From: Providencia stuartii
GTDB taxonomy: Bacteria; Pseudomonadota; Gammaproteobacteria; Enterobacterales; Enterobacteriaceae
Direction: 5' to 3'
Assembly: GCF_029277985.1 (NCBI RefSeq)
Contig: NZ_CP119546.1
Location: 2,356,001-2,420,000 of the forward strand
Length of the DNA stretch: 64,000 nt
The translations under genes and the position numbers were made by a program. Below, one piece after another: positions 36,646-48,051 of this stretch. Numbering within the stretch: the stretch's first letter is position 1; each line of letters opens with the position of its first letter. Below the pieces are notes generated by a model. The model ran no database searches. It was not told where the DNA came from and worked only from the letters and a program-made list of their open reading frames with translations.

Positions 36646-36679
36646 TAAAAATCCCCCAATAACGGGTTTATTGGGGGAT
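36646..36679 (-). terminator. Terminator facing the PadR/small-ORF operon
   Basis: A 12-bp perfect stem (ATCCCCCAATAA / TTATTGGGGGAT) around a short loop. T residues follow on the minus strand, and it lies right after the ABC-F stop, so it probably ends both convergent units. Confidence 0.75.
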
Positions 36680-36861
36680 TGAGAATACGAGGGAAACATC
36701 CCCTTATCACCGAATACCTTATAGTTTAAGGTAGGCTGTTTTTTATTTTCATGGCCTTTTCTGTTTAAAAATAGGCGACATAACGCTGATTGCCGTCATT
36801 AAACGCAAAAAGTTATGCCATGAACAATAAATTGCTAAACTCCCCCTACCTAACTATTTTC

Positions 36862-37065
36862 TTATTTGGTACGTTGACGTTTAGCTCGTTTAAAATAGGA
36901 TGTCGGCACTTTTGGGCACACAACCTCTTTAAATTTTTTATCTTGTACAACTTCCGTTTTTACCTCAGCGCCTTCGACACTTTCGCTCGATGGTGTCTTT
37001 ACATTATCTTTCATATATGAAGACTCTTTTGCTTGAATAATATTATTCGTTTTAGCCATGTTCAT
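36862..37065 (-). CDS. Small lysine-rich protein overlapping the PadR gene
   Basis: 67 residues, polar and charged, with a basic end (SYFKRAKRQRTK) and a single Cys in VVCPKVP; no signal or membrane segment. It starts inside the last codons of the PadR gene in another frame (14-bp overlap; two ATGs, 37065 and 37059), consistent with translational coupling. No family is recognised. I rate it probable because of the overlap and because a strong terminator follows. Confidence 0.5.
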   Translation of the reverse strand: MNMAKTNNIIQAKESSYMKDNVKTPSSESVEGAEVKTEVVQDKKFKEVVCPKVPTSYFKRAKRQRTK

Positions 37066-37603
37066 TTTCCTCTGTTGTCAATACTGAGTTCACTTGCTCA
37101 ATACGTTCAACAGCACTATTAATAATTTCAACAACACGAGTTGATTGTTCTTTAGTCAACTCCTGCAAAACAATTTTATGTCGCAACAATGATTTAAATT
37201 TATCTACAGCGAGCTCAATTTCTTTGGCAAATTGATTGCCCGCTTTAAGCTCTTGCGCATAATTCAATTTCAGCTTTACTTCAGCTAAAATTTCGGTTTT
37301 CAGTAACAAGAAACATTTGCCTTCCGGTGTCAGTGAATAGCACTTCCGCCCTTTGCCCTGTTCTTTTTGTGCTGTGATAAACCCTAGCTCTTCCAATAAC
37401 GTCAGTGTTGGATATATAACACCTGGACTAGGGCAATAAAACCCTGCGGTTTCATTTCCTATTTTCTTAATCAGCTCATAACCATAATTTGCCCCGTCAG
37501 CCAATAAATGGAGAATATAAATACGTAGCTGCTTTGGGTTAAACATACGGCTTAAACTTTTGCCATCACAAGCACACGACTCTGATTGCTGTTCACTGTT
37601 CAT
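37052..37603 (-). CDS. PadR family regulator, YqjI-like
   Basis: 183 residues: a short Cys-containing N-terminus (CACDG), a PadR winged helix (LRIYILHLLADGANYGYELI, then 'PSPGVIYPTLTLLEELGFI') and a C-terminal dimerisation helix. This matches E. coli YqjI, a nickel-sensitive repressor of the iron reductase gene yqjH, though the long His-rich N-terminus of YqjI is missing. Its own promoter carries an inverted TATATC repeat that fits autoregulation. No yqjH is adjacent. Confidence 0.82.
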   Translation of the reverse strand: MNSEQQSESCACDGKSLSRMFNPKQLRIYILHLLADGANYGYELIKKIGNETAGFYCPSPGVIYPTLTLLEELGFITAQKEQGKGRKCYSLTPEGKCFLLLKTEILAEVKLKLNYAQELKAGNQFAKEIELAVDKFKSLLRHKIVLQELTKEQSTRVVEIINSAVERIEQVNSVLTTEENEHG

Positions 37604-37638
37604 TCATATTCTCAGAGAGACTCTCTAAATTAAAAACC

Positions 37639-37691
37639 GATATATCTAATATCATAGTGTATTTTTCAAAGATTTCCAGTTTAGATATATC
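37639..37691. promoter_or_regulatory. Inverted repeat upstream of the PadR gene
   Basis: GATATATCTA (37639-37648) and TAGATATATC (37682-37691) are perfect inverted copies, 33 bp apart, in the promoter region of the YqjI-like regulator. YqjI controls its own gene in E. coli through repeated sites, so these are likely operators. Confidence 0.5.
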
Positions 37692-37709
37692 TGTTTTTTT
37701 GCATAAAAT

Positions 37710-37728
37710 GCTAATGATAACCATTCCT
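37710..37728 (+). promoter_or_regulatory. Fur-box-like sequence
   Basis: GCTAATGATAACCATTCCT matches about 13-14 of 19 positions of the Fur consensus (GATAATGATAATCATTATC); the first two hexamers are good, the third is poor. It sits about 100 bp upstream of PadR and about 30 bp before a small plus-strand ORF. Confidence 0.4.
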
Positions 37729-37760
37729 ATTTTGAATGATCGAAAAAGAGGGATTAATAA

Positions 37761-37841
37761 ATGAATTTCTTGTTGATGCCTCAGTGGCGCTATTTTGAAA
37801 GGTTATATTCGTCACTCAGTGATAGGCGGGTTGACGTATGA
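37761..37841 (+). CDS. Possible 26-residue peptide or small RNA
   Basis: ATG at 37761 with GAGGG 8 bp upstream opens a frame for MNFLLMPQWRYFERLYSSLS plus six residues, ending at 37841. Four bases later comes a hairpin with a T-rich tail on the plus strand. The unit Fur-like box, short ORF, terminator looks like a small iron-linked transcript, either coding or a regulatory RNA. It resembles no known peptide, and I see no RyhB core. Confidence 0.35.
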   Translation: MNFLLMPQWRYFERLYSSLSDRRVDV

Positions 37842-37844
37842 AGC

Positions 37845-37882
37845 AAAGCCAATCACGAATAACTTGATTGGCTTTGTTTGTT
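37845..37882 (+). terminator. Terminator of the small transcript, also facing tyrP
   Basis: AGCCAATCA / TGATTGGCT stem with a 9-nt loop, followed on the plus strand by TTGTTTGTTTT. It lies just past the stop of the tyrP gene (minus strand) and may serve both directions. Confidence 0.6.
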
Positions 37883-37898
37883 TTAATGAAAATCGAAG

Positions 37899-39107
37899 TT
37901 AGCCCACATTTGGAATGATGTTAAATGCAATAGCGAATTGAACACCTATGACGACAATTCCACACAAGAAGACAATCACTAATGCTAATGCTCCACCTGT
38001 AACTTGGTATTTGCGCTCATTTCTTAATCTTGATTTAAATGCTAAGGCACTTGGTAGTAACAAGGCTAGGATGGATAAAGCAATTGCCGCAAAGCCTAAT
38101 GCCATAATAAACCCTTTTGGATAAAAGAGTGCAAAGACTAAAGGAGGCAAGAAAGTTAATAGCCCAGTTTGAATACGGCCCGACATATTATCTTGGCGTT
38201 TAAATAAATCGGCTAAGAAATCAAACAAGCCTAATGCAACACCGAGGAACGAAGTCGCAAGCGCTAGACTCATAAACATCTGAGCAATAAATTCTGTTCT
38301 CGCTGACATCACAACATTACGGATCGCATCTAATAGGCCATTTAGTCCTGAATTTTCTGCAAGTATTCCGACAAATGTCGTTGTGCTAATACTACCCAGA
38401 GTGGCAATTTGCCATAAAATATAGGCAATCAATGGGATCGCGCTACCGATAATAAAAATTATCCGGAGCTTTTTCACATCCCCACCCATGTATTTCACAA
38501 TACTAGGTACACTGCCATGAAAGCCAAATGAAGTAAAAAATACAGGAATTGCAGAGAGAATTAATACTTGCTCTGTGGGTGCCGACAATAAATTTTGCTG
38601 TTCAACATGCGGCAACATCAATGCGAGTATAATGACTAAAAAGACAATTTTAGCAGCAAACAAAATGCGGTTAATAAAATCAACAGAGGATGTACCAAAA
38701 CACACTACGCCTCCACCGATGATGGTAAAAATCACAATTCCCATCCAGTCCGCCATTTCAATGGATAAACTGCTTTTTAAGTTCGATGTGATGATTTCCC
38801 CTGCTCCACTCACATAGGCAGCTGTCAGCGCATACATGAGGAACATCATACTAAAGCCGGTAATAAACTTACCACCAGAACCTAAATAGCGTTGAGCTAC
38901 GGAGCCTATACCCGTTTCCGACGACTCATGCTGATATACTTCAACTAACAATAACGCGGTGTAGCACATTAATGCCCAAAGAGCGAATAACATCACTAAG
39001 CTTACCATTGAGCCGTTGCCAGCTGCCGCTATCGGCATTGCCAACATACCAGCACCAATCGTAGTACCTGCAACAATAAAAACACTACCAAGTGTGCGAT
39101 TTTTCAT
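37899..39107 (-). CDS. tyrP: Tyrosine permease TyrP-like (HAAAP family)
   Basis: 402 residues with about eleven membrane segments; it opens [20 protein letters not shown], the signature of TyrP/Mtr/TnaB aromatic amino-acid carriers (TyrP in E. coli has 403 aa). It follows tyrDC on the same strand after 22 bp, so import of tyrosine, or tyrosine/tyramine exchange, is expected. Tryptophan or phenylalanine transport cannot be excluded by sequence, but the operon favours tyrosine. Confidence 0.88.
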   Translation of the reverse strand: MKNRTLGSVFIVAGTTIGAGMLAMPIAAAGNGSMVSLVMLFALWALMCYTALLLVEVYQHESSETGIGSVAQRYLGSGGKFITGFSMMFLMYALTAAYVSGAGEIITSNLKSSLSIEMADWMGIVIFTIIGGGVVCFGTSSVDFINRILFAAKIVFLVIILALMLPHVEQQNLLSAPTEQVLILSAIPVFFTSFGFHGSVPSIVKYMGGDVKKLRIIFIIGSAIPLIAYILWQIATLGSISTTTFVGILAENSGLNGLLDAIRNVVMSARTEFIAQMFMSLALATSFLGVALGLFDFLADLFKRQDNMSGRIQTGLLTFLPPLVFALFYPKGFIMALGFAAIALSILALLLPSALAFKSRLRNERKYQVTGGALALVIVFLCGIVVIGVQFAIAFNIIPNVG

Positions 39108-39129
39108 ATTGAGATCCTAGCTAAGAGTT

Positions 39130-41070
39130 TTATAGAGCTATTTTTTGTTTTGAATGTGTGAGTTTATTTTCTTCATCTATAAGCTGCTGTAACTTACCCT
39201 CAAAGATATTTCTTAGTTCTTCCCAAAAGGCAGTAAAATGCTGCTTGTCACGTAGGCAATGGGTCATAATCGCAGCTCTTAGTACATATAATGATTGCGT
39301 TTTATCCCATTCTTGGTCACTGAACCCCATTTCACGGCAAAAGTTTCGGGGATTATTACCATATTCTTCTGAAGTTAAAGATGTTGAGGAGGTTAAAAAG
39401 TTATTGGTATAAGAGCGACCCGCCGCATAAGAACATAACTCATATAACCGTTTATTGAGCTGATTTTGCCTTTCTAACGAGCTATTCCCAACTTCCTTAA
39501 ACATAAAATTAACCATATGAAAATCAGGCGATGGCATAGCGACGATCTGAAATTCCCTATCTTCTATTTTGAATACGTCACAATGATTCATACTCTCAAT
39601 CATCCAATTCGCCGTTGTTAGCCCCGCGGCGATGACCTTTCCGTAACCGAGAATATTGAGTGGTACTAAACGATGTGCAGCCCAAACCGCGGCTGCTGTT
39701 GCCCCCGCTTTTGAACCTTCCATAATTGAAGAGCCTAATAACACATTTTGTTGTTTGTCTGCTTTACGTCCTTTTTCAGCGACCTCTTCAAAAACATAGG
39801 CGGCATGGTAAGAAATAAGGTCAACAATACGTTTATCTTTCATGCAGATAGCACCTGCTGCATAAGGGATAAACCCGACCTTATGGGGATCAACAGTAAT
39901 AGAGTCGGCTTCTTGTAGTGCTTTGAAACTTTGATAGACATCTGGCTTAGGCCAAATGACATCTGAAGGAAAAATACCTTCGCTGTGATAGCGTTTAATC
40001 AGTGTGTCATATTCAATAAATTGATTATTTTCATCACGGAACATCGCGCATGCATATCCTGCATAAGCGGCATCAATATGGATATAAAACGAAACACCAA
40101 ATCGAGCTTCACACTCACGACGTAACTCAATGAGTTCAGCGACATTATCGATAGCGCCGGTTTCAGTCGTTCCGACAACGGCAACAATCGCTAAAATAGG
40201 TTCGCCTCGCTCTATCAATGAAAACACTATCTGCCTCATCTGGTCGGTATCTGTGCGATAACTTCCATCCACAGGCAATTGCACAATATTTTGTTGCCCT
40301 AATCCTAAAATATCCATCGCTTTAAGCCATGAATAATGTTTAGATTGTGGTACTAATAACTTACCGAGTCTGCCTTGTTCTACGCCTTCACCACGGCACG
40401 TCATTTCCCTGACGTCTTCGAATAAACCACGTTTTTTTAATTCATCAATTAGGTCTAAAACAGCTGAAGTCTGCATATTTAATAACGCTTTCTCAGAGCT
40501 ATCTTTAAGCAGCTGTTTGGCTTGAGGGTGCTTAGCTATTGCTAACGGTAACGTTTTAATATTTCTCGCTACCCATAAACCTTCATAGTTAGCGACAGTA
40601 CCGCCAGAGGTAATATGCCCCCATGCACGATTAGGGTCATAACCGAACATTGCACACAGATCTGCCCCAGCTTCTAGCTCTAGCACGGTTGTGGTCGGCG
40701 ACGACTCTTGTGCGCAGTTATTTGGGTTATACATCATCGCCATGACATACGCGAGATTAGAGATCATCAGCGTATCCGCATTCATATGGCCAAGATAACG
40801 AGGAGAAAACCAAGGAATTGATGTTGTTTTTAATTTAGAAGAGAGTTGATTTAAAATCCCTTCAGTCCGATATAGCGTATCTCTATATTCTGGTGCATAT
40901 CGTTCGACGGTTGTGACATATTCAGGGTCTTCGGGATGGTATCCTGAGCGCCAGTGCATGTGTTCTGTTACTGCATATTCCATCATTTCTCTGAAAAAGA
41001 CCGCGTTTTCAGATTTAGGCCCAAGAAATAAAGCATCCACATTCATTTTTGAGTTATTAAAATTTGTCAT
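39130..41070 (-). CDS. tyrDC: Tyrosine decarboxylase (PLP-dependent)
   Basis: 646 residues from the ATG at 41070 (AAAGGTG ribosome site). Converts tyrosine, and usually also L-DOPA, to the amine and CO2. The group II decarboxylase fold shows the PLP-stacking and lysine regions: TSGGTVANYEGLW, HIDAAYAGYACAMF, and the Schiff-base lysine in SITVDPHKVGFIPYAAGA. It matches the ~620-aa TyrDC of enterococci rather than the smaller plant/animal type. Tyramine formation by TyrDC is known in Providencia, where horizontal origin has been proposed. It forms an operon with tyrP. Confidence 0.92.
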   Translation of the reverse strand: MTNFNNSKMNVDALFLGPKSENAVFFREMMEYAVTEHMHWRSGYHPEDPEYVTTVERYAPEYRDTLYRTEGILNQLSSKLKTTSIPWFSPRYLGHMNADTLMISNLAYVMAMMYNPNNCAQESSPTTTVLELEAGADLCAMFGYDPNRAWGHITSGGTVANYEGLWVARNIKTLPLAIAKHPQAKQLLKDSSEKALLNMQTSAVLDLIDELKKRGLFEDVREMTCRGEGVEQGRLGKLLVPQSKHYSWLKAMDILGLGQQNIVQLPVDGSYRTDTDQMRQIVFSLIERGEPILAIVAVVGTTETGAIDNVAELIELRRECEARFGVSFYIHIDAAYAGYACAMFRDENNQFIEYDTLIKRYHSEGIFPSDVIWPKPDVYQSFKALQEADSITVDPHKVGFIPYAAGAICMKDKRIVDLISYHAAYVFEEVAEKGRKADKQQNVLLGSSIMEGSKAGATAAAVWAAHRLVPLNILGYGKVIAAGLTTANWMIESMNHCDVFKIEDREFQIVAMPSPDFHMVNFMFKEVGNSSLERQNQLNKRLYELCSYAAGRSYTNNFLTSSTSLTSEEYGNNPRNFCREMGFSDQEWDKTQSLYVLRAAIMTHCLRDKQHFTAFWEELRNIFEGKLQQLIDEENKLTHSKQKIAL

Positions 41071-41351
41071 TATCACTACACCTTTAAATCATGCCCTCAT
41101 TGAGAAGCATATTTAATTTAGGTAACTACTATCATTGGAAAGTGATATAACGGAATGCATGTCTCATGAAGACAACAATGTATTAATGACTTTGTTATCT
41201 TCATTATCATTTAGGAATTTTATTTGATAGACAAACCGTTAATGTGCCAACTTAGGTATAGATATAATCGATAATTATTAAAATATTAACAAACTCGTCT
41301 TTATTTCAATCGGATTTGTGCGCGGGAACAAAATTTCGAAATTTTATCAGC

Positions 41352-41369
41352 TGTAAAGAGATATTTACG
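41352..41369 (-). promoter_or_regulatory. TyrR-box-like palindrome upstream of tyrDC
   Basis: TGTAAAGAGATATTTACG matches TGTAAA-N6-TTTACA at 11 of 12 defined positions, the strong-box consensus of TyrR. It lies about 280 bp upstream of the tyrDC ATG; a weaker half copy is near 41388. TyrR binds tyrosine and controls tyrP and aromatic genes in enterobacteria, so control of this operon is likely. Confidence 0.55.
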
Positions 41370-41419
41370 CTAAAACAGCTTGAAAATGTAAAATATTTGT
41401 TATAGACGAGGTCTAATGA

Positions 41420-41452
41420 CAAGTCATGAGAAAGGCATAATCTCATGACTTG
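41420..41452 (-). terminator. Terminator of the quinone oxidoreductase gene
   Basis: A perfect 11-bp inverted repeat (CAAGTCATGAG / CTCATGACTTG) 22 bp after the gene. The T tract is weak. Confidence 0.55.
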
Positions 41453-41473
41453 AATATGCCACAATAAATATAA

Positions 41474-42484
41474 CTACTTATTAATTAAAACTATTTTCCC
41501 ATAGAGATCACCAGACTCCATATAGCGATGAGCATCCGCCACGTGGTCTAACGAATACACTTTGTTAATAAAAGGTTTTAATTCACCTTTTTGCAACATC
41601 CCCCACACCTGCTGCTTTAAGTCAGTCGCTATGCTGATTTTTTCAGCGATTGTACGTGAGCGCATTGTCGAGCCAGTATGAATTAAACGTTTAACCATTA
41701 AAGGCATTAAGTTAAGGTTTTTTGGGTTACCTTGCATCATACCAATTTGTATAATGCGCCCGAATTTTGCGGCAACTTGATAATTTTTGCTGACATAGTC
41801 GCCACCAACTATATCAACGACCATATCAACCCCGCGAAGATTTGTATAATCAAGTGTTTGTTGTACAAAATCATCGTGTCGATAATTCACCACGCAATCG
41901 GCACCTAATCCTTTAGCAACCTCTACCTTTTCAGATGAACCTACGGTTGTAATGACCGTTGCGCCAAAAGCTTTTGCTAACATGATTGCGACGGAGCCAA
42001 TTCCAGATGTTCCACCATGAATTAACACGGTTTCACCTTTCTTCAATTGACCGATTTGAAAAACATTAGCCCAAACAGTAAAAAAGTTTTCAGGGATAGC
42101 CGCCCCTTCAATAAAGGATAAGTTTCCTAGCGGCAATGCAATATCTTTATGAACCAAACAATACTCTGCGTAGCCGCCACCCGCTACTAGCGCGCAAATA
42201 TTGTCACCCACCTGCCATTGTTCAACATTATTTGCTTTTGCAACAATCGTTCCGGCTATTTCAAGCCCTAAAATAGGGGATGCATCTGGCGGTGGAGGAT
42301 AAGATCCCATACGTTGAAATATATCAGGCCGGTTAACTCCCGCCGCCTCAACCTTAACCAACAAATAGTCTTCAGATAAGGTTGGCAGCGGTTGGTCAAT
42401 AAGCTGCAATTTTTCTGCGCCGCCATGTTCTGTAATATTTATCACTTTCATGGAAGTGGGAATATTTAATGGGCTATTTGCCAT
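41474..42484 (-). CDS. NAD(P)H quinone oxidoreductase, PIG3/QOR-type zinc-free alcohol dehydrogenase family
   Basis: 336-residue medium-chain dehydrogenase/reductase. GroES-like N-terminal domain ('VEAAGVNRPDIFQRMGSYPP') and Rossmann domain with 'VLIHGGTSGIGSVAIMLAKA'. The structural-zinc cysteines of alcohol dehydrogenases are absent, as expected for quinone reductases of the TP53I3/PIG3 branch. It is divergent from fnr; the spacer includes an FNR box that could affect both. Confidence 0.85.
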   Translation of the reverse strand: MANSPLNIPTSMKVINITEHGGAEKLQLIDQPLPTLSEDYLLVKVEAAGVNRPDIFQRMGSYPPPPDASPILGLEIAGTIVAKANNVEQWQVGDNICALVAGGGYAEYCLVHKDIALPLGNLSFIEGAAIPENFFTVWANVFQIGQLKKGETVLIHGGTSGIGSVAIMLAKAFGATVITTVGSSEKVEVAKGLGADCVVNYRHDDFVQQTLDYTNLRGVDMVVDIVGGDYVSKNYQVAAKFGRIIQIGMMQGNPKNLNLMPLMVKRLIHTGSTMRSRTIAEKISIATDLKQQVWGMLQKGELKPFINKVYSLDHVADAHRYMESGDLYGKIVLINK

Positions 42485-42825
42485 CTACAGCTCCTATGAT
42501 ATTTCAATGTTAAAACCGAATATTGCACTCTTGTTTAAATATTATAAATAATGTTAATTTTTAAAAGTCCCTAAATATAACTTTTAAATAGATATTAAAT
42601 AGATAACCTATTTTATCTATAAAAAATATTTCACTTCATTTTTATTTAAGTTAAATAAATGATTTCATCACGTTATTGCTATTTATGCAAACCTAGCTGA
42701 ACACCTTGTTTTTGTAAGAGTTTCTATTTACGATGACTCTGTTTTATATTTCTACTTACCAGTCGCGTTATCTTATGTTAAAATTGACTCATATCAATAA
42801 TTTTAACTTGTATTGAGCATTTAAT
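42485..42825. promoter_or_regulatory. 341-bp divergent region between the oxidoreductase gene and fnr
   Basis: AT-rich spacer with the promoters of both genes. Apart from the FNR box at 42784-42797, no clear operator or ORF is seen. Confidence 0.45.
42784..42797 (+). promoter_or_regulatory. FNR-binding site upstream of fnr
   Basis: TTGACTCATATCAA fits the FNR consensus TTGAT-N4-ATCAA with one mismatch. It is centred about 36 bp upstream of the fnr ATG. E. coli fnr is autoregulated by a comparable site. Confidence 0.7.
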
Positions 42826-43584
42826 ATGATCCCAGAAAAAAGAGTTGTTCGTCGCATCCAGTCTGGTGGTTGTGCTATTCATTGTCAGGATTGCAGTATT
42901 AGCCAACTGTGCATTCCCTTCACGCTGAATGAACATGAACTGGATCAACTTGATAATATCATTGAACGTAAAAAACCAATTCAAAAAGGCCAAGCACTTT
43001 TTAAAGCAGGTGATGAGTTACGTTCTTTATATGCTATTCGCTCAGGCACAATCAAAAGCTATACCATCACTGAAGAAGGTGATGAGCAAATTACCGGTTT
43101 CCATCTTGCCGGTGACCTTGTAGGTTTTGATGCTATCATTCATACACAGCACCCAAGTTTTGCACAAGCACTTGAAACATCAATGGTTTGTGAAATTCCG
43201 TTTGAAACACTTGATGACCTGTCAGGTAAAATGCCAAACCTGCGTCAACAAATCATGCGTTTAATGAGTGGAGAAATAAAAGGTGATCAGGAAATGATCC
43301 TTTTATTATCTAAGAAAAATGCAGAAGAGCGTTTAGCTGCATTTATTCTTAACTTATCGCATCGCTTTGCAGAGCGCGGTTTTTCACCTAGAGAATTCCG
43401 CCTCACAATGACACGCGGTGATATTGGTAACTATTTAGGCCTTACCGTCGAGACCATTAGCCGACTTTTAGGACGTTTCCAAAAAAGCGGTATGTTAAGT
43501 GTTAAAGGTAAATATATTACTATCGAAGATATGGAAAAACTGACTGATATAGCTGGTAAAATTTCCACTGTCTCCTGCTCATAA
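42826..43584 (+). CDS. fnr: FNR, anaerobic transcription regulator
   Basis: 252 residues, a CRP/FNR-family regulator with an oxygen-labile [4Fe-4S] cluster. The N-terminal cysteines are present (C21 region: [15 protein letters not shown]), as is the fourth in '[11 protein letters not shown]'. A cNMP-like beta-roll, dimer helix (about 120-150) and HTH ([20 protein letters not shown]) follow. It is nearly collinear with E. coli FNR (250 aa). It is followed by a terminator and uspE, as in E. coli order. Confidence 0.97.
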   Translation: MIPEKRVVRRIQSGGCAIHCQDCSISQLCIPFTLNEHELDQLDNIIERKKPIQKGQALFKAGDELRSLYAIRSGTIKSYTITEEGDEQITGFHLAGDLVGFDAIIHTQHPSFAQALETSMVCEIPFETLDDLSGKMPNLRQQIMRLMSGEIKGDQEMILLLSKKNAEERLAAFILNLSHRFAERGFSPREFRLTMTRGDIGNYLGLTVETISRLLGRFQKSGMLSVKGKYITIEDMEKLTDIAGKISTVSCS

Positions 43585-43589
43585 TTCTA

Positions 43590-43622
43590 GGTGGGTCACA
43601 ATATCTATTTTGTGACCCACCA
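43590..43622 (+). terminator. Terminator after fnr
   Basis: A 12-bp stem (GGTGGGTCACAA / TTGTGACCCACC) starting 6 bp after the stop codon; the T-rich segment further on is only moderate. Confidence 0.7.
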
Positions 43623-43712
43623 TGATTATTTTTCATCAAATCTTGCCTATTTCTCCTCAATACCTTAGTTTATCTTTAGTAAGGAATGTCCAGCCGTTAT
43701 GAGGATTTTAAT

Positions 43713-44657
43713 ATGGCAAACTATAGAAATCTCCTAGTTGCAATTGACCCAAATCAGGATGATCAACCAGCATTACGACGTGCTGTCTACATAGTGCAAC
43801 GTAATGGTGGACGGATTAAAGCATTCTTACCTATCTATGATCTTTCCTATGATATGACTACCTTGTTATCACCTGAAGAACGTGATGCGATGCGTAAAGG
43901 AGTCATCAATCAAAAAGCGGCTTGGATTAAACAGCAAGCCCATTTTTATCTCGAAGCGGGCATTGAGATAGAAATTAAAGTTATTTGGCATAACAAGCCT
44001 TACGAAGCAATTATTCAGGAAGTGATCAGCGGTGAACATGACCTGTTGCTAAAAATGGCTCACCAGACAGATAATTTTGAATCGATAATTTTTACCCCGC
44101 TCGATTGGCATTTATTAAGAAAATGCCCTTCCCCTGTTTGGATGGTCAAGGATAAAGTTTGGCCTGATCATGGCTCTGTTGTGGTTGCCGTCAATTTATC
44201 GAATGAAGAATCTTATCACGATGACCTTAATATCAAGCTTGTCGAGAAAACCAAAGATTTAGCCGCCCGTATTGTGAAAGAGCAGGAAATTCACCTAGTG
44301 AGTGCCTATCCTATCGCCCCCATGAATATTGCAATAGAGTTACCCGACTTTGACCCTAGCCTTTATAACAATGCATTGCGTGGACAGCACCTCATCGCAA
44401 TGAAAGAGCTACGTCAAAAATTCGCGATTGATGAAAAATATACTCATGTTCGTGAGGGGTTACCTGAAAAAATTATTCCTGAGATATGTGAAGAATTACA
44501 TGCTGGCGTCGTCGTTCTTGGAATATTAGGCAGAACAGGAATTTCCGCGGCTTTTCTTGGCAATACAGCGGAACATGTGATTGATAAGTTAAAATGCGAT
44601 TTATTAGCCATTAAACCCGATGGCTTTGTTTGCCCAATCACCGTTGATGACGATTAA
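43713..44657 (+). CDS. uspE: Universal stress protein E
   Basis: From the ATG at 43713 the product is 314 residues (E. coli UspE 316) and starts [20 protein letters not shown]. It has two Usp domains in tandem (about 3-145 and 160-305), the second with the '[20 protein letters not shown]' nucleotide-binding motif. E. coli UspE supports adhesion, motility control and stress survival. The upstream ATG at 43686 lies outside the conserved region and is less likely. Confidence 0.93.
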   Translation: MANYRNLLVAIDPNQDDQPALRRAVYIVQRNGGRIKAFLPIYDLSYDMTTLLSPEERDAMRKGVINQKAAWIKQQAHFYLEAGIEIEIKVIWHNKPYEAIIQEVISGEHDLLLKMAHQTDNFESIIFTPLDWHLLRKCPSPVWMVKDKVWPDHGSVVVAVNLSNEESYHDDLNIKLVEKTKDLAARIVKEQEIHLVSAYPIAPMNIAIELPDFDPSLYNNALRGQHLIAMKELRQKFAIDEKYTHVREGLPEKIIPEICEELHAGVVVLGILGRTGISAAFLGNTAEHVIDKLKCDLLAIKPDGFVCPITVDDD

Positions 44658-44691
44658 TTCAATAACTTGTTTTGTGTTTTTTAGTGAATAT

Positions 44692-44721
44692 AAAAAGCTC
44701 TGTCATATGACAGAGCTTTTT
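44692..44721. terminator. Bidirectional terminator between uspE and pntB
   Basis: A perfect palindrome (AAAAAGCTCTGTCAT / ATGACAGAGCTTTTT) with T runs on both strands, ending the convergent uspE and pntAB units. Confidence 0.88.
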
Positions 44722-44732
44722 GTTTTTATAGA

Positions 44733-46124
44733 TTATAGTGCTTTTAAAATAGCATCAACGCTGGCTTTTGCATCACCGAATAGCATTTGTGTATTGTCTT
44801 TGAAGAATAATGGGTTTTGCACACCGGCATAACCTGTATTCATCGAACGTTTAAAAACAATCACATTATTTGCCTTCCAAACTTCCAATACAGGCATACC
44901 TGCGATTGGACTATTTGGATCCTCTTGTGCTGCTGGGTTTACCGTATCATTAGCGCCAATAACCAATACAGTATCGGTATCAGAGAAATCATCATTGATT
45001 TCATCCATTTCCAACACGATATCATAAGGAACTTTAGCTTCAGCTAATAGAACGTTCATATGGCCCGGTAAGCGTCCAGCCACGGGGTGAATCCCAAAGC
45101 GTACATTAATACCACGCTCACGTAACTTAGCAGTAATATCGTGAACGGGATATTGTGCTTGAGCCACCGCTAAGCCATAGCCTGGGGTGATAATGACTGA
45201 GGTAGAATTCTTCAGTAACTCAGCCACTTCTTCCGCGGTTGTTTCACGGTATTCTCCCATTTCCTCTTCACTACCCGTTGAAGAGCCATCTGTGCCAAAG
45301 CCGCCGGCTATCACGCTAAAGAAAGAACGGTTCATTGCTTTACACATAATATAAGACAGAATTGCCCCTGATGAACCAACTAAAGCACCCGTCACAATCA
45401 GCAAGTCATTGCTTAGCATAAATCCAGCCGCTGCCGCTGCCCAACCTGAATAAGAGTTCAACATTGAGACAACCACCGGCATATCAGCGCCACCAATGGA
45501 AGCGACTAAATGCCAACCAAATGCTAATGCAATGACAGTCATAATTAGCATGGTAAATACTTGCAGGCCAACACTGCTTGTCTTAACAAAGATCACTAAC
45601 AAAATAAATGAAACAACAAGAGCTGCTAAGTTCAATTTATGGCGATTTGGCAACATCATTGGTTTTGATGAGATCTTACCTGAAAGCTTACCATACGCGA
45701 CGATGGAACCTGTGAATGTCACTGCACCGATAAAAATACCCAGGAAAACTTCTGTCAAATGAATGTTTTCCATAACGGCATCCATATGACCTTCGCTCGC
45801 AATGAAACTATTGAAACCAACTAACACCGCCGCTAAGCCCACAAAACTATGCAAGATAGCCACTAGCTCTGGCATTTCAGTCATTTCAACTTTTTTGGCT
45901 AAGCGGATGCCAATTACAGCACCGATCACCATTGCAACAATCATCCAACCGATATTGGCGCTATCTGGACCCAAAATGGTGGCAAGTAACGCGATTGCCA
46001 TACCCGCAATACCATAGGTATTACCACGCTGAGAACTTTCATGCCGCGATAAACCCGCAAGGCTAAATATAAATAGGATAGCAGCAACAATGTAAGCCGC
46101 TGTCACAATTCCACTTGACAACAT
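44733..46124 (-). CDS. pntB: NAD(P) transhydrogenase subunit beta
   Basis: 463 residues (E. coli 462). Membrane part with about nine segments (residues 1-260) and the NADP(H)-binding domain III with [18 protein letters not shown] and [14 protein letters not shown] near the end. With PntA it uses proton flow to reduce NADP+ with NADH. It lies 10 bp downstream of pntA. Confidence 0.97.
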   Translation of the reverse strand: MLSSGIVTAAYIVAAILFIFSLAGLSRHESSQRGNTYGIAGMAIALLATILGPDSANIGWMIVAMVIGAVIGIRLAKKVEMTEMPELVAILHSFVGLAAVLVGFNSFIASEGHMDAVMENIHLTEVFLGIFIGAVTFTGSIVAYGKLSGKISSKPMMLPNRHKLNLAALVVSFILLVIFVKTSSVGLQVFTMLIMTVIALAFGWHLVASIGGADMPVVVSMLNSYSGWAAAAAGFMLSNDLLIVTGALVGSSGAILSYIMCKAMNRSFFSVIAGGFGTDGSSTGSEEEMGEYRETTAEEVAELLKNSTSVIITPGYGLAVAQAQYPVHDITAKLRERGINVRFGIHPVAGRLPGHMNVLLAEAKVPYDIVLEMDEINDDFSDTDTVLVIGANDTVNPAAQEDPNSPIAGMPVLEVWKANNVIVFKRSMNTGYAGVQNPLFFKDNTQMLFGDAKASVDAILKAL

Positions 46125-46134
46125 AAGTTACCCC

Positions 46135-48051
<1,917 letters not shown>

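Noticed and set aside
36790..37020. A 76-aa plus-strand ORF opposite the small PadR-linked gene
   Set aside because: It is antisense to the 67-aa ORF, and its hydrophobic residues look like a by-product of AT-rich reverse complement.
37710..37882. RyhB homologue
   Set aside because: The small transcript has a Fur-like box and a terminator, but I see no match to the conserved RyhB core.
42826..43123. Extra ORFs inside fnr, pntAB, hrpA, rbbA and ydbH in other frames
   Set aside because: They lie wholly within strongly conserved genes, lack ribosome sites and show no family signal.
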